Below, piece by piece: positions 53,427 through 62,165 of a stretch of 64,000 nt of DNA (its first letter is position 1; each line of letters starts with the position of its first letter). This DNA is from Pseudoalteromonas sp. NC201 (GTDB taxonomy: Bacteria > Pseudomonadota > Gammaproteobacteria > Enterobacterales > Alteromonadaceae): positions 1-64,000 of the forward strand of contig NZ_CP022523.1 of NCBI RefSeq assembly GCF_002850255.1, in the 5' to 3' direction. The position numbers were made by a program, and so were the translations under genes. The notes under the pieces were generated by a model. That model did no database searches. It was not told where the DNA came from and worked only from the letters and a program-made list of their open reading frames with translations.

Positions 53427-53621
53427 CCTGAGGTTTGGATAAGGAATGAACTAACTAATTGTTTTTAAACACACATTAAATTATTCCCTTATCTAGCCAG
53501 AGAGTTTTAGGGATAACTAGACGAATTTACGCACCAATAGCTGGCTATTGGAAGTGAATTCAACGCAGTTAGCGCTAAAATTGGCTGCTAGAAAGGCATT
53601 AATTATCCGAAGCTCAGGTTA
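53424..53621. repeat. MITE-like element at the cusA 3' end
   Basis: The left end reads TAACCTGAGGTTTGGATAA and the right end, complemented, reads TAACCTGAGCTTCGGATAA; about 22 of 25 positions match. Sub-terminal GGATAAGGAAT and ATTCCCTTATC are also inverted. About 198 bases, no gene inside. I cannot see a clear target-site duplication; GTTAAT occurs on both sides but not at equal offsets. Related ends lie at 53746-53763 and 59432-59443. Confidence 0.6.
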
Positions 53622-53638
53622 GTTAATCGATAGCGGAA

Positions 53639-53687
53639 AAAGTTTGCCTCAAGCGCAGTAATATTAAGCGCTTGAACGGCAAACTTT
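53639..53687. other. Strong hairpin in the intergenic region
   Basis: AAAGTTTGCC then TCAAGCGC (53639-53656) pair with GCGCTTGA, a bulged AC, and GGCAAACTTT (53668-53687): 18 base pairs, 11-base loop. No T tract follows on the plus strand, so it is not a standard terminator. It could be an mRNA-processing or stabilising structure for cus transcripts, a small RNA, or part of a second element. Confidence 0.6.
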
Positions 53688-53745
53688 GGTTTGGTAAAAC
53701 CCGATTACATCGAAAAATTGGATAAAAGACTCCTAGGACTCTAAC

Positions 53746-53763
53746 TAACCCGAGATCAGGTTA
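53746..53763. repeat. Solo end-like repeat TAACCCGA/TCAGGTTA
   Basis: Arms TAACCCGA and TCAGGTTA pair at seven of eight positions. The sequence resembles the ends of the element at 53424-53621. It lies 61 bases before the orphan gene at 53825 and may be an old insertion scar. Confidence 0.35.
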
Positions 53764-53824
53764 ATAACGCTTCCTTGGCGCACTTATTGCTGTACTAGAA
53801 CAGCCAATGCACCAAGGAGCGAGT

Positions 53825-54487
53825 ATGTACATTCAAAATTCACCTTATTCACAAATGTATGGTTCGAACGATCTTTATAGTCGAAAGAACAATAATGCTG
53901 TGAGCGATCAAGACATTTCTAATTCAGTGGCAAAAAATTCAGGAACACCTTCGTTTATGGAAGCCGCAAAGGCCGTTCAAGAAAAAGCCCCGAACAACAC
54001 CCAATCGACCTACCTTACCAAGCATTTTGAGCAAGCTGAAAAGCTAGCCCATGAAGCTCTGGTGAGTTCGAATCACAAAATAGGCAGCCGCGAATATAAC
54101 ATCGAGATGTATCGTGAAATGATGACGAACATTGTAGAGATGCCAATTGAAGTAGAAATTGCACCAGAAGAGATGAACCAAGCACTGTTATTTAATCATC
54201 TGGGATTGGACTTTAAAGAGTATAAAACGGTAACTGTACGCTCAGAGTTGTTAACTATGCTTGAGCAAAAAGTCGAGCAGGACAGTACGCTAATTAGATC
54301 AGATAAAGCAAAATTAACAGCAATTATTACTGATACGCAAGATAGGCTAGAAGCCGCGCAAGCGGCGCTACTTGAAGGTGAAGACATTACCCAGCGACTG
54401 CAAGATAGCAAAAAGGCTATCTATCATTCTTACGAACAGCTTAAACTTGGTAAGGTGAGTCAGCGAGACCTGATTTCGACTTTGTAG
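53825..54487 (+). CDS. Unrecognised soluble protein
   Basis: 220 residues. No signal peptide or membrane segment. The first 45 residues are polar and Asn/Ser-rich (MYIQNSPYSQMYGSNDLYSRKN); the C-terminal half is helical and charged (for example DSTLIRSDKAKLTAIITDTQ, then RLEAAQAALLEGEDITQRL) and may form a coiled coil. I do not recognise the family. AAGGAG five bases before the ATG at 53825 fixes the start; an earlier ATG at 53807 has no such site. It stands alone after the cus operon. Confidence 0.65.
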   Translation: MYIQNSPYSQMYGSNDLYSRKNNNAVSDQDISNSVAKNSGTPSFMEAAKAVQEKAPNNTQSTYLTKHFEQAEKLAHEALVSSNHKIGSREYNIEMYREMMTNIVEMPIEVEIAPEEMNQALLFNHLGLDFKEYKTVTVRSELLTMLEQKVEQDSTLIRSDKAKLTAIITDTQDRLEAAQAALLEGEDITQRLQDSKKAIYHSYEQLKLGKVSQRDLISTL

Positions 54488-54557
54488 TTATTCTTGACCA
54501 AGGATGCTTTAACAAAGTGAAGAAAATGCATTTTGTAGTCTGAAATGATTGAGGCTT

Positions 54558-55151
54558 ATGTTTTATTCTAAAAAGTACAATTTTTTGTTCTGCCATATTA
54601 GCCGCACTGGCGGTACGTCGTTATGTAGTGTCCTCAGGCAAACGGCGCCAGACCTAAGGATGATATGCAGCCAGCATGCATCGCTTCTAGAGGCTAGAGC
54701 GGCATTGCCGGAAGCGTTTGAGAGTACGTTTAAATTTGCTTTTGTACGTAACCCATGGGAAAGACTCGTTTCTTGGTATTCACTATTAGAGAAAGGTAAA
54801 AGTCTACACTCAGAAGCGGTATCTGAGAAGCATCATTATGCAGAGAAAGAGAGGTTTGAACTATTTGTACAAGAGATGGTTGCAGAGCAGCACGGCGGAA
54901 TAGCGTGGAGTCAATGGTCCCAGTTATCTGACCATTTGGGAAATTCACTCGTTAATGAAATTTGCCGCTTTGAAAACTATCAAAAAGACAGTAAGCGAAT
55001 TTTAAGGAAGTTGGGGAGCAAAGATTATTATTTACCTTATTATAATCAAGCATCAAGTAGGCACTACCGTCATTACTACTCTGATTTAGCGTTAAAATTG
55101 GCTGAGGAGCTTTTCCTAGATGATATTTATCAATTTGGGTATAAATTTTGA
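54558..55151 (+). CDS. Sulfotransferase family protein
   Basis: About 197 residues. FCHISRTGGTSLCSVLRQ near the N-terminus is the PAPS 5'-loop, and FKFAFVRNPWERLVSWYSLLEKGK is the 3'-phosphate region, as in the Sulfotransfer_2 type. Small for a sulfotransferase but both motifs are intact. The acceptor is unknown. The ATG at 54558 has GAGG just upstream; the longer frame starts at a TTG. A separate TPR-sulfotransferase is at 2.1-3.6 kb. Confidence 0.78.
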   Translation: MFYSKKYNFLFCHISRTGGTSLCSVLRQTAPDLRMICSQHASLLEARAALPEAFESTFKFAFVRNPWERLVSWYSLLEKGKSLHSEAVSEKHHYAEKERFELFVQEMVAEQHGGIAWSQWSQLSDHLGNSLVNEICRFENYQKDSKRILRKLGSKDYYLPYYNQASSRHYRHYYSDLALKLAEELFLDDIYQFGYKF

Positions 55152-55279
55152 TAGTGGTCGGCCTTGTGAAAAACGGTAAATATCCAAGCAAGAAGGAAAT
55201 TGGAATAAATATTTGTATAAATCACAAGTTGTAACAATAATGTGTTAATTGTTACTTAAAAGAGCTTCTGAGTGTTTAT

Positions 55280-55888
55280 ATGGATATCACTGAGTTAGAT
55301 GAAAAGGCATTTGTTGACGTATTTAACCTGCCAGAAAAAATCACCATAAAGACTGCTAGCACCGCAGATATAGAGGAAATGGCTTTAGTCACCAAGGTGA
55401 GTTGGCAAGCGGCCTTTAGCGGGTTTTTACCAGAGCACGTGCTAAAAAGGGGAAACGTCGAATTTTTTGCAACTATTTGGTCTGAGATTATCAAAAATTC
55501 GACAACCCAAACAGCATTGCTTGTGACTGATGGCAGGAAAATATTAGGCTGCGGCGCAGCTGGGATTTATCGCCGAATGTATAACCCGGTTAGCCAAAAA
55601 GTATCGAGAACGAATGCTGGCGAGCTTTATCGTGGTTACATTTTACCAAGTCACCAAAACCGCGGGCTCGGTAGGGCGCTGTTGAAAGCACGCTTGTTAA
55701 AGCTTTACGAGCTGGGTTGTCAAAGCGCTTACACCTGGATCTATGAACAAAACCAACAAGCAAGACGCTTTTACGAAAAGCATGGGGCGGTAAACCTCGA
55801 CCAAGCCCAAGGGATAACAATGAAACGATTTAGGTTTGAAGAAGTGTGCTATGGCATTGAAGTAAATCGTGTTTTTGATTTTAGCTAA
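55280..55888 (+). CDS. GNAT-family N-acetyltransferase
   Basis: 202 residues. The acetyl-CoA-binding motif A is in YRGYILPSHQNRGLGRALLKARL (the R/Q-x-x-G-x-G/A pattern QNRGLG), followed by SAYTWIYEQNQQARRFYEKHGA, the usual motif B. The substrate is unknown. It is preceded by a 128-base gap and convergent with the PhyH gene. Confidence 0.85.
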   Translation: MDITELDEKAFVDVFNLPEKITIKTASTADIEEMALVTKVSWQAAFSGFLPEHVLKRGNVEFFATIWSEIIKNSTTQTALLVTDGRKILGCGAAGIYRRMYNPVSQKVSRTNAGELYRGYILPSHQNRGLGRALLKARLLKLYELGCQSAYTWIYEQNQQARRFYEKHGAVNLDQAQGITMKRFRFEEVCYGIEVNRVFDFS

Positions 55889-55928
55889 GGTGAAGTGAGA
55901 GGAAATTTCAAACACCGTATGGTCAGAG

Positions 55929-55959
55929 GTAATTGTCATCGATAAGCGGTGACAATTAC
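55929..55959. terminator. Hairpin between convergent genes
   Basis: GTAATTGTCA (55929-55938) and TGACAATTAC (55950-55959) pair perfectly over ten bases with an 11-base loop, between the GNAT and the PhyH genes. T tracts are weak on both sides. Confidence 0.6.
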
Positions 55960-55969
55960 TTCATGCAGA

Positions 55970-56872
55970 CTAACGTAGGTCGGCGGGTGTAGGATAGTCT
56001 GGGTGCTCAACAATTTTCGGTGCCCAAACAGCTGGGATAACGGCCTCTCGTTTCTGTTTGATACGCTCTACTAGCGTATTCAAATCATAATTGGGTTCAC
56101 CATAAACGGCTAGCCAATTCTCAGGCACGTCTTCTGGGTCTGCAGCCTGAATAACGTGTGCCATCCACTGCTTTCTAAGCTCAGCCCATTCACTACTTTG
56201 ATTCTCATTGACACCTGCAAGTGGTCGAAGCTCTACATATATTGTCCTTCTCGGACCTTCACTGCGTTTCGGCTCAGAGCCATGTAAAACCATCATGTCT
56301 TGAACTAAGATATCTCCGGCTTTAGCTGGTTGCTGTACAACCCCTGGAATGTTCCAGCCATATTCGCTCGAGAGAGAATAAATATCCAAAATTTGGTGTT
56401 GGGAATTTGGCAAATAGCGTAAGCACCCGTCATCTATATTCGCATCATCAAGATAGATACCGACATTTAAATATGCAAAATGACGAGAATGAGGAGCATC
56501 TTGATGCCAAGCTATGTGAGGGTGGGGATGTGGATATTTGCAGACTAAGTCACATTGCAATGGAACACTGCCTACACCACAAAGGTGTTCACTGATCGCT
56601 AACATTGCTGGTGTTGCGAGTAGTTCGATAATTAACTCGGGCGCTTCAAAAAGCAAATCATTATAACGAAAGAGTTTTGGCTCACCTGATTCATTTGATA
56701 AATGGTATTGAGTCGCGACTTTTCCATCTTGCTGTGCTTGTTTTGCTTTACTCTCGAGCGCATTAGATAGTCGCTTCAGTTGTTCCAGCAGTGTGTCGGG
56801 TAAAGTTTGTTCAAATAAAACGAAGCCGTTGTTTTCGTAAAAATCGAGTTTGCTTTTGCTCACAATCGTCAT
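55970..56872 (-). CDS. Phytanoyl-CoA dioxygenase (PhyH) family protein
   Basis: 300-residue Fe(II)/2-oxoglutarate-type oxygenase. The metal triad is His123 and Asp125 (WHQD) and His197 (MVLHGSEP), and the 2-oxoglutarate-binding arginine is in GPRRTIY (208-209). It hydroxylates an unknown small molecule. The C-terminal part (NENQSSEWAELRKQWMAHVIQAADPEDVP) is not typical of ectoine hydroxylase. It is a single-gene unit between convergent GNAT and the divergent OsmC-YcaO gene. Confidence 0.82.
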   Translation of the reverse strand: MTIVSKSKLDFYENNGFVLFEQTLPDTLLEQLKRLSNALESKAKQAQQDGKVATQYHLSNESGEPKLFRYNDLLFEAPELIIELLATPAMLAISEHLCGVGSVPLQCDLVCKYPHPHPHIAWHQDAPHSRHFAYLNVGIYLDDANIDDGCLRYLPNSQHQILDIYSLSSEYGWNIPGVVQQPAKAGDILVQDMMVLHGSEPKRSEGPRRTIYVELRPLAGVNENQSSEWAELRKQWMAHVIQAADPEDVPENWLAVYGEPNYDLNTLVERIKQKREAVIPAVWAPKIVEHPDYPTPADLR

Positions 56873-57134
56873 GCGTGTACTTCCTAGTTATTTTGTTGCT
56901 TGTGAGACTTAAGTGTTGTTTGTCGAGTATATTCACTCGCCTGCCAATAGAGTCTGTCTCAGCTACAGCACTGACTATAGTGTCGTAAAATGCCAGTTAG
57001 CGCAATTACGGTGGGTTACATTGTGGATTTTGTTTATATTAACTCAACTCGAATAAACAGAAACTTCCATTGGCACCACTTTGCATCCTCAAGTACAATT
57101 GGCGTTTTCGATTGCAACACACCGGAACCTTCCA

Positions 57135-59318
57135 ATGGAAATCAAAGTAAATTACCTCGACAATCTCAGAATTGATGCCAAATTTGACGACTTTTCTGTC
57201 ATTGCAGATCAGCCAATTCGCTATAAAGGCGATGGCTCAGCACCAAGTCCATTTGACTACTTTTTAGCTTCTTCAGCGCTTTGTGCAGCTTACTTTGTGA
57301 AGGTGTATTGTAATGCGCGTGACATTCCAACGGATGGAATTCGTGTGGCGCAAAACAACATCGTTGATCCTGAAAATCGTTATAACCAAATTTTTAAAAT
57401 TCAGGTGGAGCTTCCGGAAAGCATTTCTGAAAAAGACCGCCAAGGTATCCTGCGCTCAATTGATCGCTGTACTGTTAAAAAAGTGATCCAAACAGGACCT
57501 GAATTCCAAGTGGAAGCGGTTGAAAGCCTTGAAGATGACTCGCAGGCTATGCTGATGGTTGATACCAGCGAAAGCGACAGCACTTTTATCCTAGGTAAAG
57601 ATCTTCCGCTGGAACAGACTATCGCAAATATGACCAAGATCCTGTCGGATTTAGGCATGAAGATTGAGGTTGCATCATGGCGTAATATCGTGCCACACGT
57701 CTGGTCTTTGCATATTCGTGATGCTGCTTCACCAATGTGTTTCACCAATGGTAAAGGGGCAACCAAAGAAAGCGCGCTATGCTCAGCACTTGGTGAGTTT
57801 ATTGAGCGTTTAAATTGCAACTTCTTTTATAATGATCAGTTTTTTGGTGAAGAAATCGCAAATGCTGAATTTGTTCACTACCCGAACGAAAAGTGGTTTA
57901 AGCCTGAAGCTGATGATGCGCTTCCTACTGAGATTTTAGACGACTACACTCGTGAAATTTACGACCCTGAAGGTGAACTACGCGGTTCACATCTAATCGA
58001 CACAAATTCAGGTAATGTAGCGCGCGGTATTTGTTCTATTCCGTATACTCGCCATTCTGATGGTGAAACTGTGTATTTTCCGTCAAATCTAATAGAAAAC
58101 TTATTCCTAAGTAACGGTATGAGTGCCGGTAATAACCTGTTTGAAGCGAAGGTGCAGTGTTTATCTGAGATCTTTGAACGCGCGGTGAAAAAGCAAATCA
58201 TCGAGCAGGAAATCGTGCTCCCTGACGTGCCAGAGTCTGTACTTGCTAAATATCCAGGTATTGTTGAAGGGATCAAAGGGCTTGAAGAGCAGGGGTTCCC
58301 TGTGGTGGTGAAAGATGCATCTCTTGGCGGTCAATTCCCCGTAATGTGCGTAACCCTGATGAATCCTAAAACAGGCGGTGTGTTTGCTTCTTTTGGGGCG
58401 CATCCTAGCTTCGAAGTGGCACTTGAGCGCAGTTTAACCGAGTTGTTACAAGGGCGTAGCTTTGAAGGCTTAAACGATGTACCAAAACCTACGTTTAACA
58501 GTATGGCGGTATCTGAGCCGGAGAACTTTGTTGAACACTTTATCGATTCAACGGGGGTGATCTCTTGGCGCTTCTTTAGTGCGAAGCATGACTACGATTT
58601 TGTTGAGTGGGATTTTACAGGCACTAATGAAGAAGAATGCGATAAGTTATTTGGCATTTTGGAAGGGTTAGGTAAAGAAGCCTATATTGCGGAATTTACA
58701 GACTTAGGGATCGCTTGTCGTATTTTGGTTCCGGGCTTTTCTGAAGTCTACCCTGCCGAAGATCTGATTTGGGACAACACCAATAAAGCACTGCAATATC
58801 GCGAAGATATTCTCAACATCCATTCTCTAGATGACGAAGCATTAGCTAACTTGGTTGAGCGCTTAGAAGACAGCCAGCTTGATAACTATATTGATATTAT
58901 CACCCTAATTGGCGTTGAGTTTGACGAAAATACGGTGTGGGGTCAGCTTACAATTCTTGAGCTTAAGATTTTAATCTATCTAGCGCTTGGCGATATCGAA
59001 GCGGCCATTGAATTAGTTGAAACCTTCTTGCAGTTTAATGACAACACGGTTGAGCGTGGCTTATTCTACCAAGCAATGCATGCCACGCTTGAAATTGCGT
59101 TGGATGAAGAGCTAGAAATAGAAGATTACATTCATAACTTCACTCGCATGTTCTCTAAAGACGTGATGGATGCGGTTATTGGTTCAATTAATGGCGATGT
59201 GAAATTCTATGGCTTAACGCCAACTAACATGAAGTTGGAAGGTTTAGATAAGCACCTGCGTCTTATTGAAAGTTATAAGAAGCTTCATGCAGCAAGAGGG
59301 AAATTAGCGCAGCGCTAA
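57135..59318 (+). CDS. ycaO: OsmC domain/YcaO domain fusion protein
   Basis: 727 residues. The N-terminal OsmC-like domain (about 1-150) includes PIRYKGDGSAPSPFDYFLASSALCAAYFVK with the family cysteine. The YcaO domain follows (about 195-560) with SALGEFIERLNCNFF and QCLSEIFERAVKKQIIEQE, ATP-binding motifs of YcaO kinases, and a C-terminal helical tail. E. coli YcaO, with RimO, acts on ribosomal protein S12 methylthiolation. This stand-alone copy has no RiPP precursor or dehydrogenase beside it, so a housekeeping role is likely. The ATG at 57135 is preferred over the open frame from 57081; GGAACC lies upstream. Confidence 0.88.
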   Translation: MEIKVNYLDNLRIDAKFDDFSVIADQPIRYKGDGSAPSPFDYFLASSALCAAYFVKVYCNARDIPTDGIRVAQNNIVDPENRYNQIFKIQVELPESISEKDRQGILRSIDRCTVKKVIQTGPEFQVEAVESLEDDSQAMLMVDTSESDSTFILGKDLPLEQTIANMTKILSDLGMKIEVASWRNIVPHVWSLHIRDAASPMCFTNGKGATKESALCSALGEFIERLNCNFFYNDQFFGEEIANAEFVHYPNEKWFKPEADDALPTEILDDYTREIYDPEGELRGSHLIDTNSGNVARGICSIPYTRHSDGETVYFPSNLIENLFLSNGMSAGNNLFEAKVQCLSEIFERAVKKQIIEQEIVLPDVPESVLAKYPGIVEGIKGLEEQGFPVVVKDASLGGQFPVMCVTLMNPKTGGVFASFGAHPSFEVALERSLTELLQGRSFEGLNDVPKPTFNSMAVSEPENFVEHFIDSTGVISWRFFSAKHDYDFVEWDFTGTNEEECDKLFGILEGLGKEAYIAEFTDLGIACRILVPGFSEVYPAEDLIWDNTNKALQYREDILNIHSLDDEALANLVERLEDSQLDNYIDIITLIGVEFDENTVWGQLTILELKILIYLALGDIEAAIELVETFLQFNDNTVERGLFYQAMHATLEIALDEELEIEDYIHNFTRMFSKDVMDAVIGSINGDVKFYGLTPTNMKLEGLDKHLRLIESYKKLHAARGKLAQR

Positions 59319-59332
59319 GCTTTATGTTTCTA

Positions 59333-59373
59333 AGTAAAAGCAAGATAGCATGACTGCTTATCTTGCTTTTACT
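59333..59373 (+). terminator. Terminator hairpin of the OsmC-YcaO gene
   Basis: AGTAAAAGCAAGATA (59333-59347) and TATCTTGCTTTTACT (59359-59373) form a perfect 15-bp stem with a loop of 11 bases, 15 bases after the stop codon. The T run is inside the stem, and weak T follows. Confidence 0.75.
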
Positions 59374-59431
59374 GTTTGATAGACTGGTGTGTATTTAGTG
59401 GTTACACATTAACTGTAGTAGCTAAGCCCCG

Positions 59432-59443
59432 AACCTCAGGTTA
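59432..59443. repeat. Solo end-like repeat AACCTCAGGTTA
   Basis: Its complement TAACCTGAGGTT is identical to the left end of the element at 53424-53621 over 12 bases. It is also a short palindrome (AACCT/AGGTT), so chance is possible. It lies just after the stop of the CxxCH protein gene. Confidence 0.3.
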
Positions 59444-59449
59444 AAAACC

Positions 59450-61039
59450 TTAATTTGATTTTTCCTCTTTGATACAGTTTTGGTTTTTAAACTGTGTCTT
59501 TGCATCGTGATATATAAAAGAGAAATCTGCTGTACGTGGTGTAAATATTGGTTTGCCAGTACTCTTATCGCATTCAGTTGCGATCCCGCCTGCCGCATGA
59601 CAATTCATACAAGAGGAGCTTTTATAATAAAGCGCTTCTTCTTTACCTTGAGGTTGGTTTCCTAGTTGTAAAAATGTCTCAATCACTTCATTGGTCAAAT
59701 AAACTGGGTGAGGCATTCCTCCCGAATAATTAATGAGTTTGGTTTCAATCGTATCACTTGCTTGGCCGTTAATATCAGTCATTGGCTTACTTCGGTTATT
59801 AGTTGAGTATTGGGTACCAATCAGTTTGTAATATTGAAGGACAGCGTTTTCTTGTTTAAACAACTTAGAAATATGCTGGTTCACTTGCTCAACAACAGGT
59901 GATATTTGCTCTAATCGCACCACCTGAGTAGGCTTAGTGCCTCCTACTGGATGATTGATTGCGCATGTTGGGCATTGCTTGTTGAAAAATGTTGGTGAGT
60001 TGCCCCAAACATTATTCTGATGTGAAAAGGTTGCGTAAATCCAGTTACTAGACGTGCCAGTTTTCTGCATTATATGAAATCCAACAACGCCAACTTCTTT
60101 TTCTTCGATTTTAAATGAACCAGCTTCGCCATTTTGTATCTGGTTGTAGCGCTTTACGGGTAGTTTGGCTCGAATATATTTACTAGGGTCATCTGACTCA
60201 TCTAGCAATTTCCAAGCTACCTTTATCTCTATAGCAAGGCCTGGCGGCTTAGGGTCAAAACTTGTCAAGTTTTGTGGCAAGTTACAAGTTGGTAGTGAAG
60301 ATTTGTCGGAACAAGCTAAAAAGCCAATAGTATTCATGTTGATACACATATTACTTGCCTGCTGACTTTTGCACGCCCAACTATAAGTCGGGTTATTCGC
60401 GAATTCAATTTGGCCATCTATGCTATATAGTTTGTTTTTAGTAATAAAATTGAAAACATATGGACTGACGAACTTTTGATAATAAACAGGATTGTTTTTT
60501 TGATCGGTTAAAATAGCATGTTTTTTCGGTTCATTTTTAGGCGCAACTTGTTCCACAGCAGATAAAGGCTGCATCATGGCAAAGTTTTTGGATATATCCC
60601 AGTTTACCGGAGGCGTTGCATCTACTGTGAAAATGGTCTCGGTTTCACGCCAGTTTATCCAAAGTGGAAGCGGGCAGTTGGCGCCTGAGTCGGCAGTACA
60701 CACTTTTAGATTATTTTGTGTGAGCTTATAATTTTCGTCCAATTGCCTGTTTAGTGCAATAAAGCTCAACCATGAAAATAGTGCGTAACGATGATCCAAA
60801 TAGTCAAGCTTCTTCGATTCAGAGGGTTTTACGGGTTTTAACTTTTCACATGACTTCACTAACTTATTGTATGCGTCAAGAGGGTAAGGTTTTAGCTGAG
60901 TCAAGTCGCTAGGAAAAGGAAAGGGCTCAGTTAATGTGCATTCGTCTTTGACTAGCCAATCTGGAAAAATGCTGTATTCAGTAGCAAAAGTACCAGTACT
61001 TACTAATAGTAAAGAGAGCTTCGCTATTACACTTTTCAT
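59450..61039 (-). CDS. Secreted c-type-cytochrome-like protein of unknown function
   Basis: 529 residues with a signal peptide (MKSVIAKLSLLLVSTGTFA). One heme c motif, CMNCH (477-481), lies near the C-terminus in SSSCMNCHAAGG. The N-terminal half has LFSWLSFIALNR and LWINWRETETIF, a pattern I recall from uncharacterised bacterial cytochrome c-like proteins with a W-x-S-F-I-A-L-N motif. The second half has many aromatic and Pro residues and several Cys. It is three bases from the 312-residue gene upstream, so the two are one unit. Periplasmic electron transfer is inferred from the CxxCH only. Confidence 0.7.
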   Translation of the reverse strand: MKSVIAKLSLLLVSTGTFATEYSIFPDWLVKDECTLTEPFPFPSDLTQLKPYPLDAYNKLVKSCEKLKPVKPSESKKLDYLDHRYALFSWLSFIALNRQLDENYKLTQNNLKVCTADSGANCPLPLWINWRETETIFTVDATPPVNWDISKNFAMMQPLSAVEQVAPKNEPKKHAILTDQKNNPVYYQKFVSPYVFNFITKNKLYSIDGQIEFANNPTYSWACKSQQASNMCINMNTIGFLACSDKSSLPTCNLPQNLTSFDPKPPGLAIEIKVAWKLLDESDDPSKYIRAKLPVKRYNQIQNGEAGSFKIEEKEVGVVGFHIMQKTGTSSNWIYATFSHQNNVWGNSPTFFNKQCPTCAINHPVGGTKPTQVVRLEQISPVVEQVNQHISKLFKQENAVLQYYKLIGTQYSTNNRSKPMTDINGQASDTIETKLINYSGGMPHPVYLTNEVIETFLQLGNQPQGKEEALYYKSSSCMNCHAAGGIATECDKSTGKPIFTPRTADFSFIYHDAKTQFKNQNCIKEEKSN

Positions 61040-61041
61040 GG

Positions 61042-61980
61042 TTATTTCCTTTTCTTATAAGGTGAAGAATATAAATATGATTTGATATTAAATTCAGATG
61101 TTGATGTGAGGGTTATTTTTATATAGTAACCAGTTTGTACTTTCAGGTTGAGCCAAGGAGTTAAGTTAGTGCTTAATTTTTTGTCTGTTATTTTTCTTAG
61201 TGCGCTCAAAAAGCTGTCATGTAGGTAATTTTCGTCAAGGTTTGTGATCCAAGGCAGTTCAATTTCAATTTTTTCTGACAACTCCGTTGAATAGGAAAGC
61301 CCAACTTGTATTTCATCTGATACATGAACAATAGCATTTAATAACTGTTCCAGTAGATATAAGTTTCCTTTCCAGTCTAGATCTTTGAGTAAACCGGGAA
61401 GTTTCAATGTTTCTAATTTAAAAACGAATTTAGCTCTAAATTCCTTTCGTCCAAATGTAAAGCTGAAGTGGTTTATCCTAGTATTCTCTAAACTAGGAAG
61501 TAACTCTTTTGTTTTATTTAAAAATTCAGGAGCTAAAAACTCAGATGCGTTAATTATAAATGCGCTTAATAGGCTGAAGTCAGCAAACTGACAATGTTGT
61601 GTACTTATACAAAATGTTGGGACTGTGCTATAACGACCATCTTCCCAGTCAAAGCTAAACCATATTAAGTTTACAGGTTTGTAAGTAGAAGAAAGCTTCC
61701 TCCTCTTTATAAACTTGTTTATTCTGTGGGCGTATTCATTTGGAAGTTTTTGGTTTATATAAGATAAAACGCTATCTAAATTATGAGGAGAGCAGTAATA
61801 GCATACTAGGAAATCAACTGCTTCTTCAAACTGTTCAATTCTCTTTTCAAAACATATTGCATGTATATTTTCAGGAATGCCATTTACAATTGGCTGAAGC
61901 TTTTCCGTTATTGTGCGATTGAGATGTTGAACCTCACTATCAAGTGCAATGCTATAAAGCTCACTTTTACTATATTTCAT
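61042..61980 (-). CDS. Unrecognised cytosolic protein of 312 residues
   Basis: No signal peptide or membrane helix. The N-terminus is helical (MKYSKSELYSIALDSEVQHL), the middle has Cys, aromatic and polar residues (NLIWFSFDWEDGRYSTVP), and the C-terminus is beta-like and basic (YSSPYKKRK). I do not recognise the family. It is co-transcribed with the secreted CxxCH protein (three-base gap). A 185-base gap separates it from the small gene at 62166. Confidence 0.6.
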   Translation of the reverse strand: MKYSKSELYSIALDSEVQHLNRTITEKLQPIVNGIPENIHAICFEKRIEQFEEAVDFLVCYYCSPHNLDSVLSYINQKLPNEYAHRINKFIKRRKLSSTYKPVNLIWFSFDWEDGRYSTVPTFCISTQHCQFADFSLLSAFIINASEFLAPEFLNKTKELLPSLENTRINHFSFTFGRKEFRAKFVFKLETLKLPGLLKDLDWKGNLYLLEQLLNAIVHVSDEIQVGLSYSTELSEKIEIELPWITNLDENYLHDSFLSALRKITDKKLSTNLTPWLNLKVQTGYYIKITLTSTSEFNIKSYLYSSPYKKRK

Positions 61981-62165
61981 GATGAATGCGGGTGAAATAC
62001 CAATTTAACTTAATTTTTGGTCTATTTTTTGTTCTGTTTCTGATGTTAATAACATTAGAATTTTACAAAGTAAAACAACTAAATCGTTCCTGTACCGTTG
62101 ACAGAGTTTCACTACAAAAAAATACACGCTTGATTAAGCTAAAAATCACCCGCTGCTCCTATGTA

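Noticed and set aside
57135..59318. YcaO domain as part of a RiPP (thiazole/oxazole peptide) cluster.
   Set aside because: No precursor, dehydrogenase or exporter gene nearby; the OsmC-YcaO fusion is a stand-alone housekeeping type.
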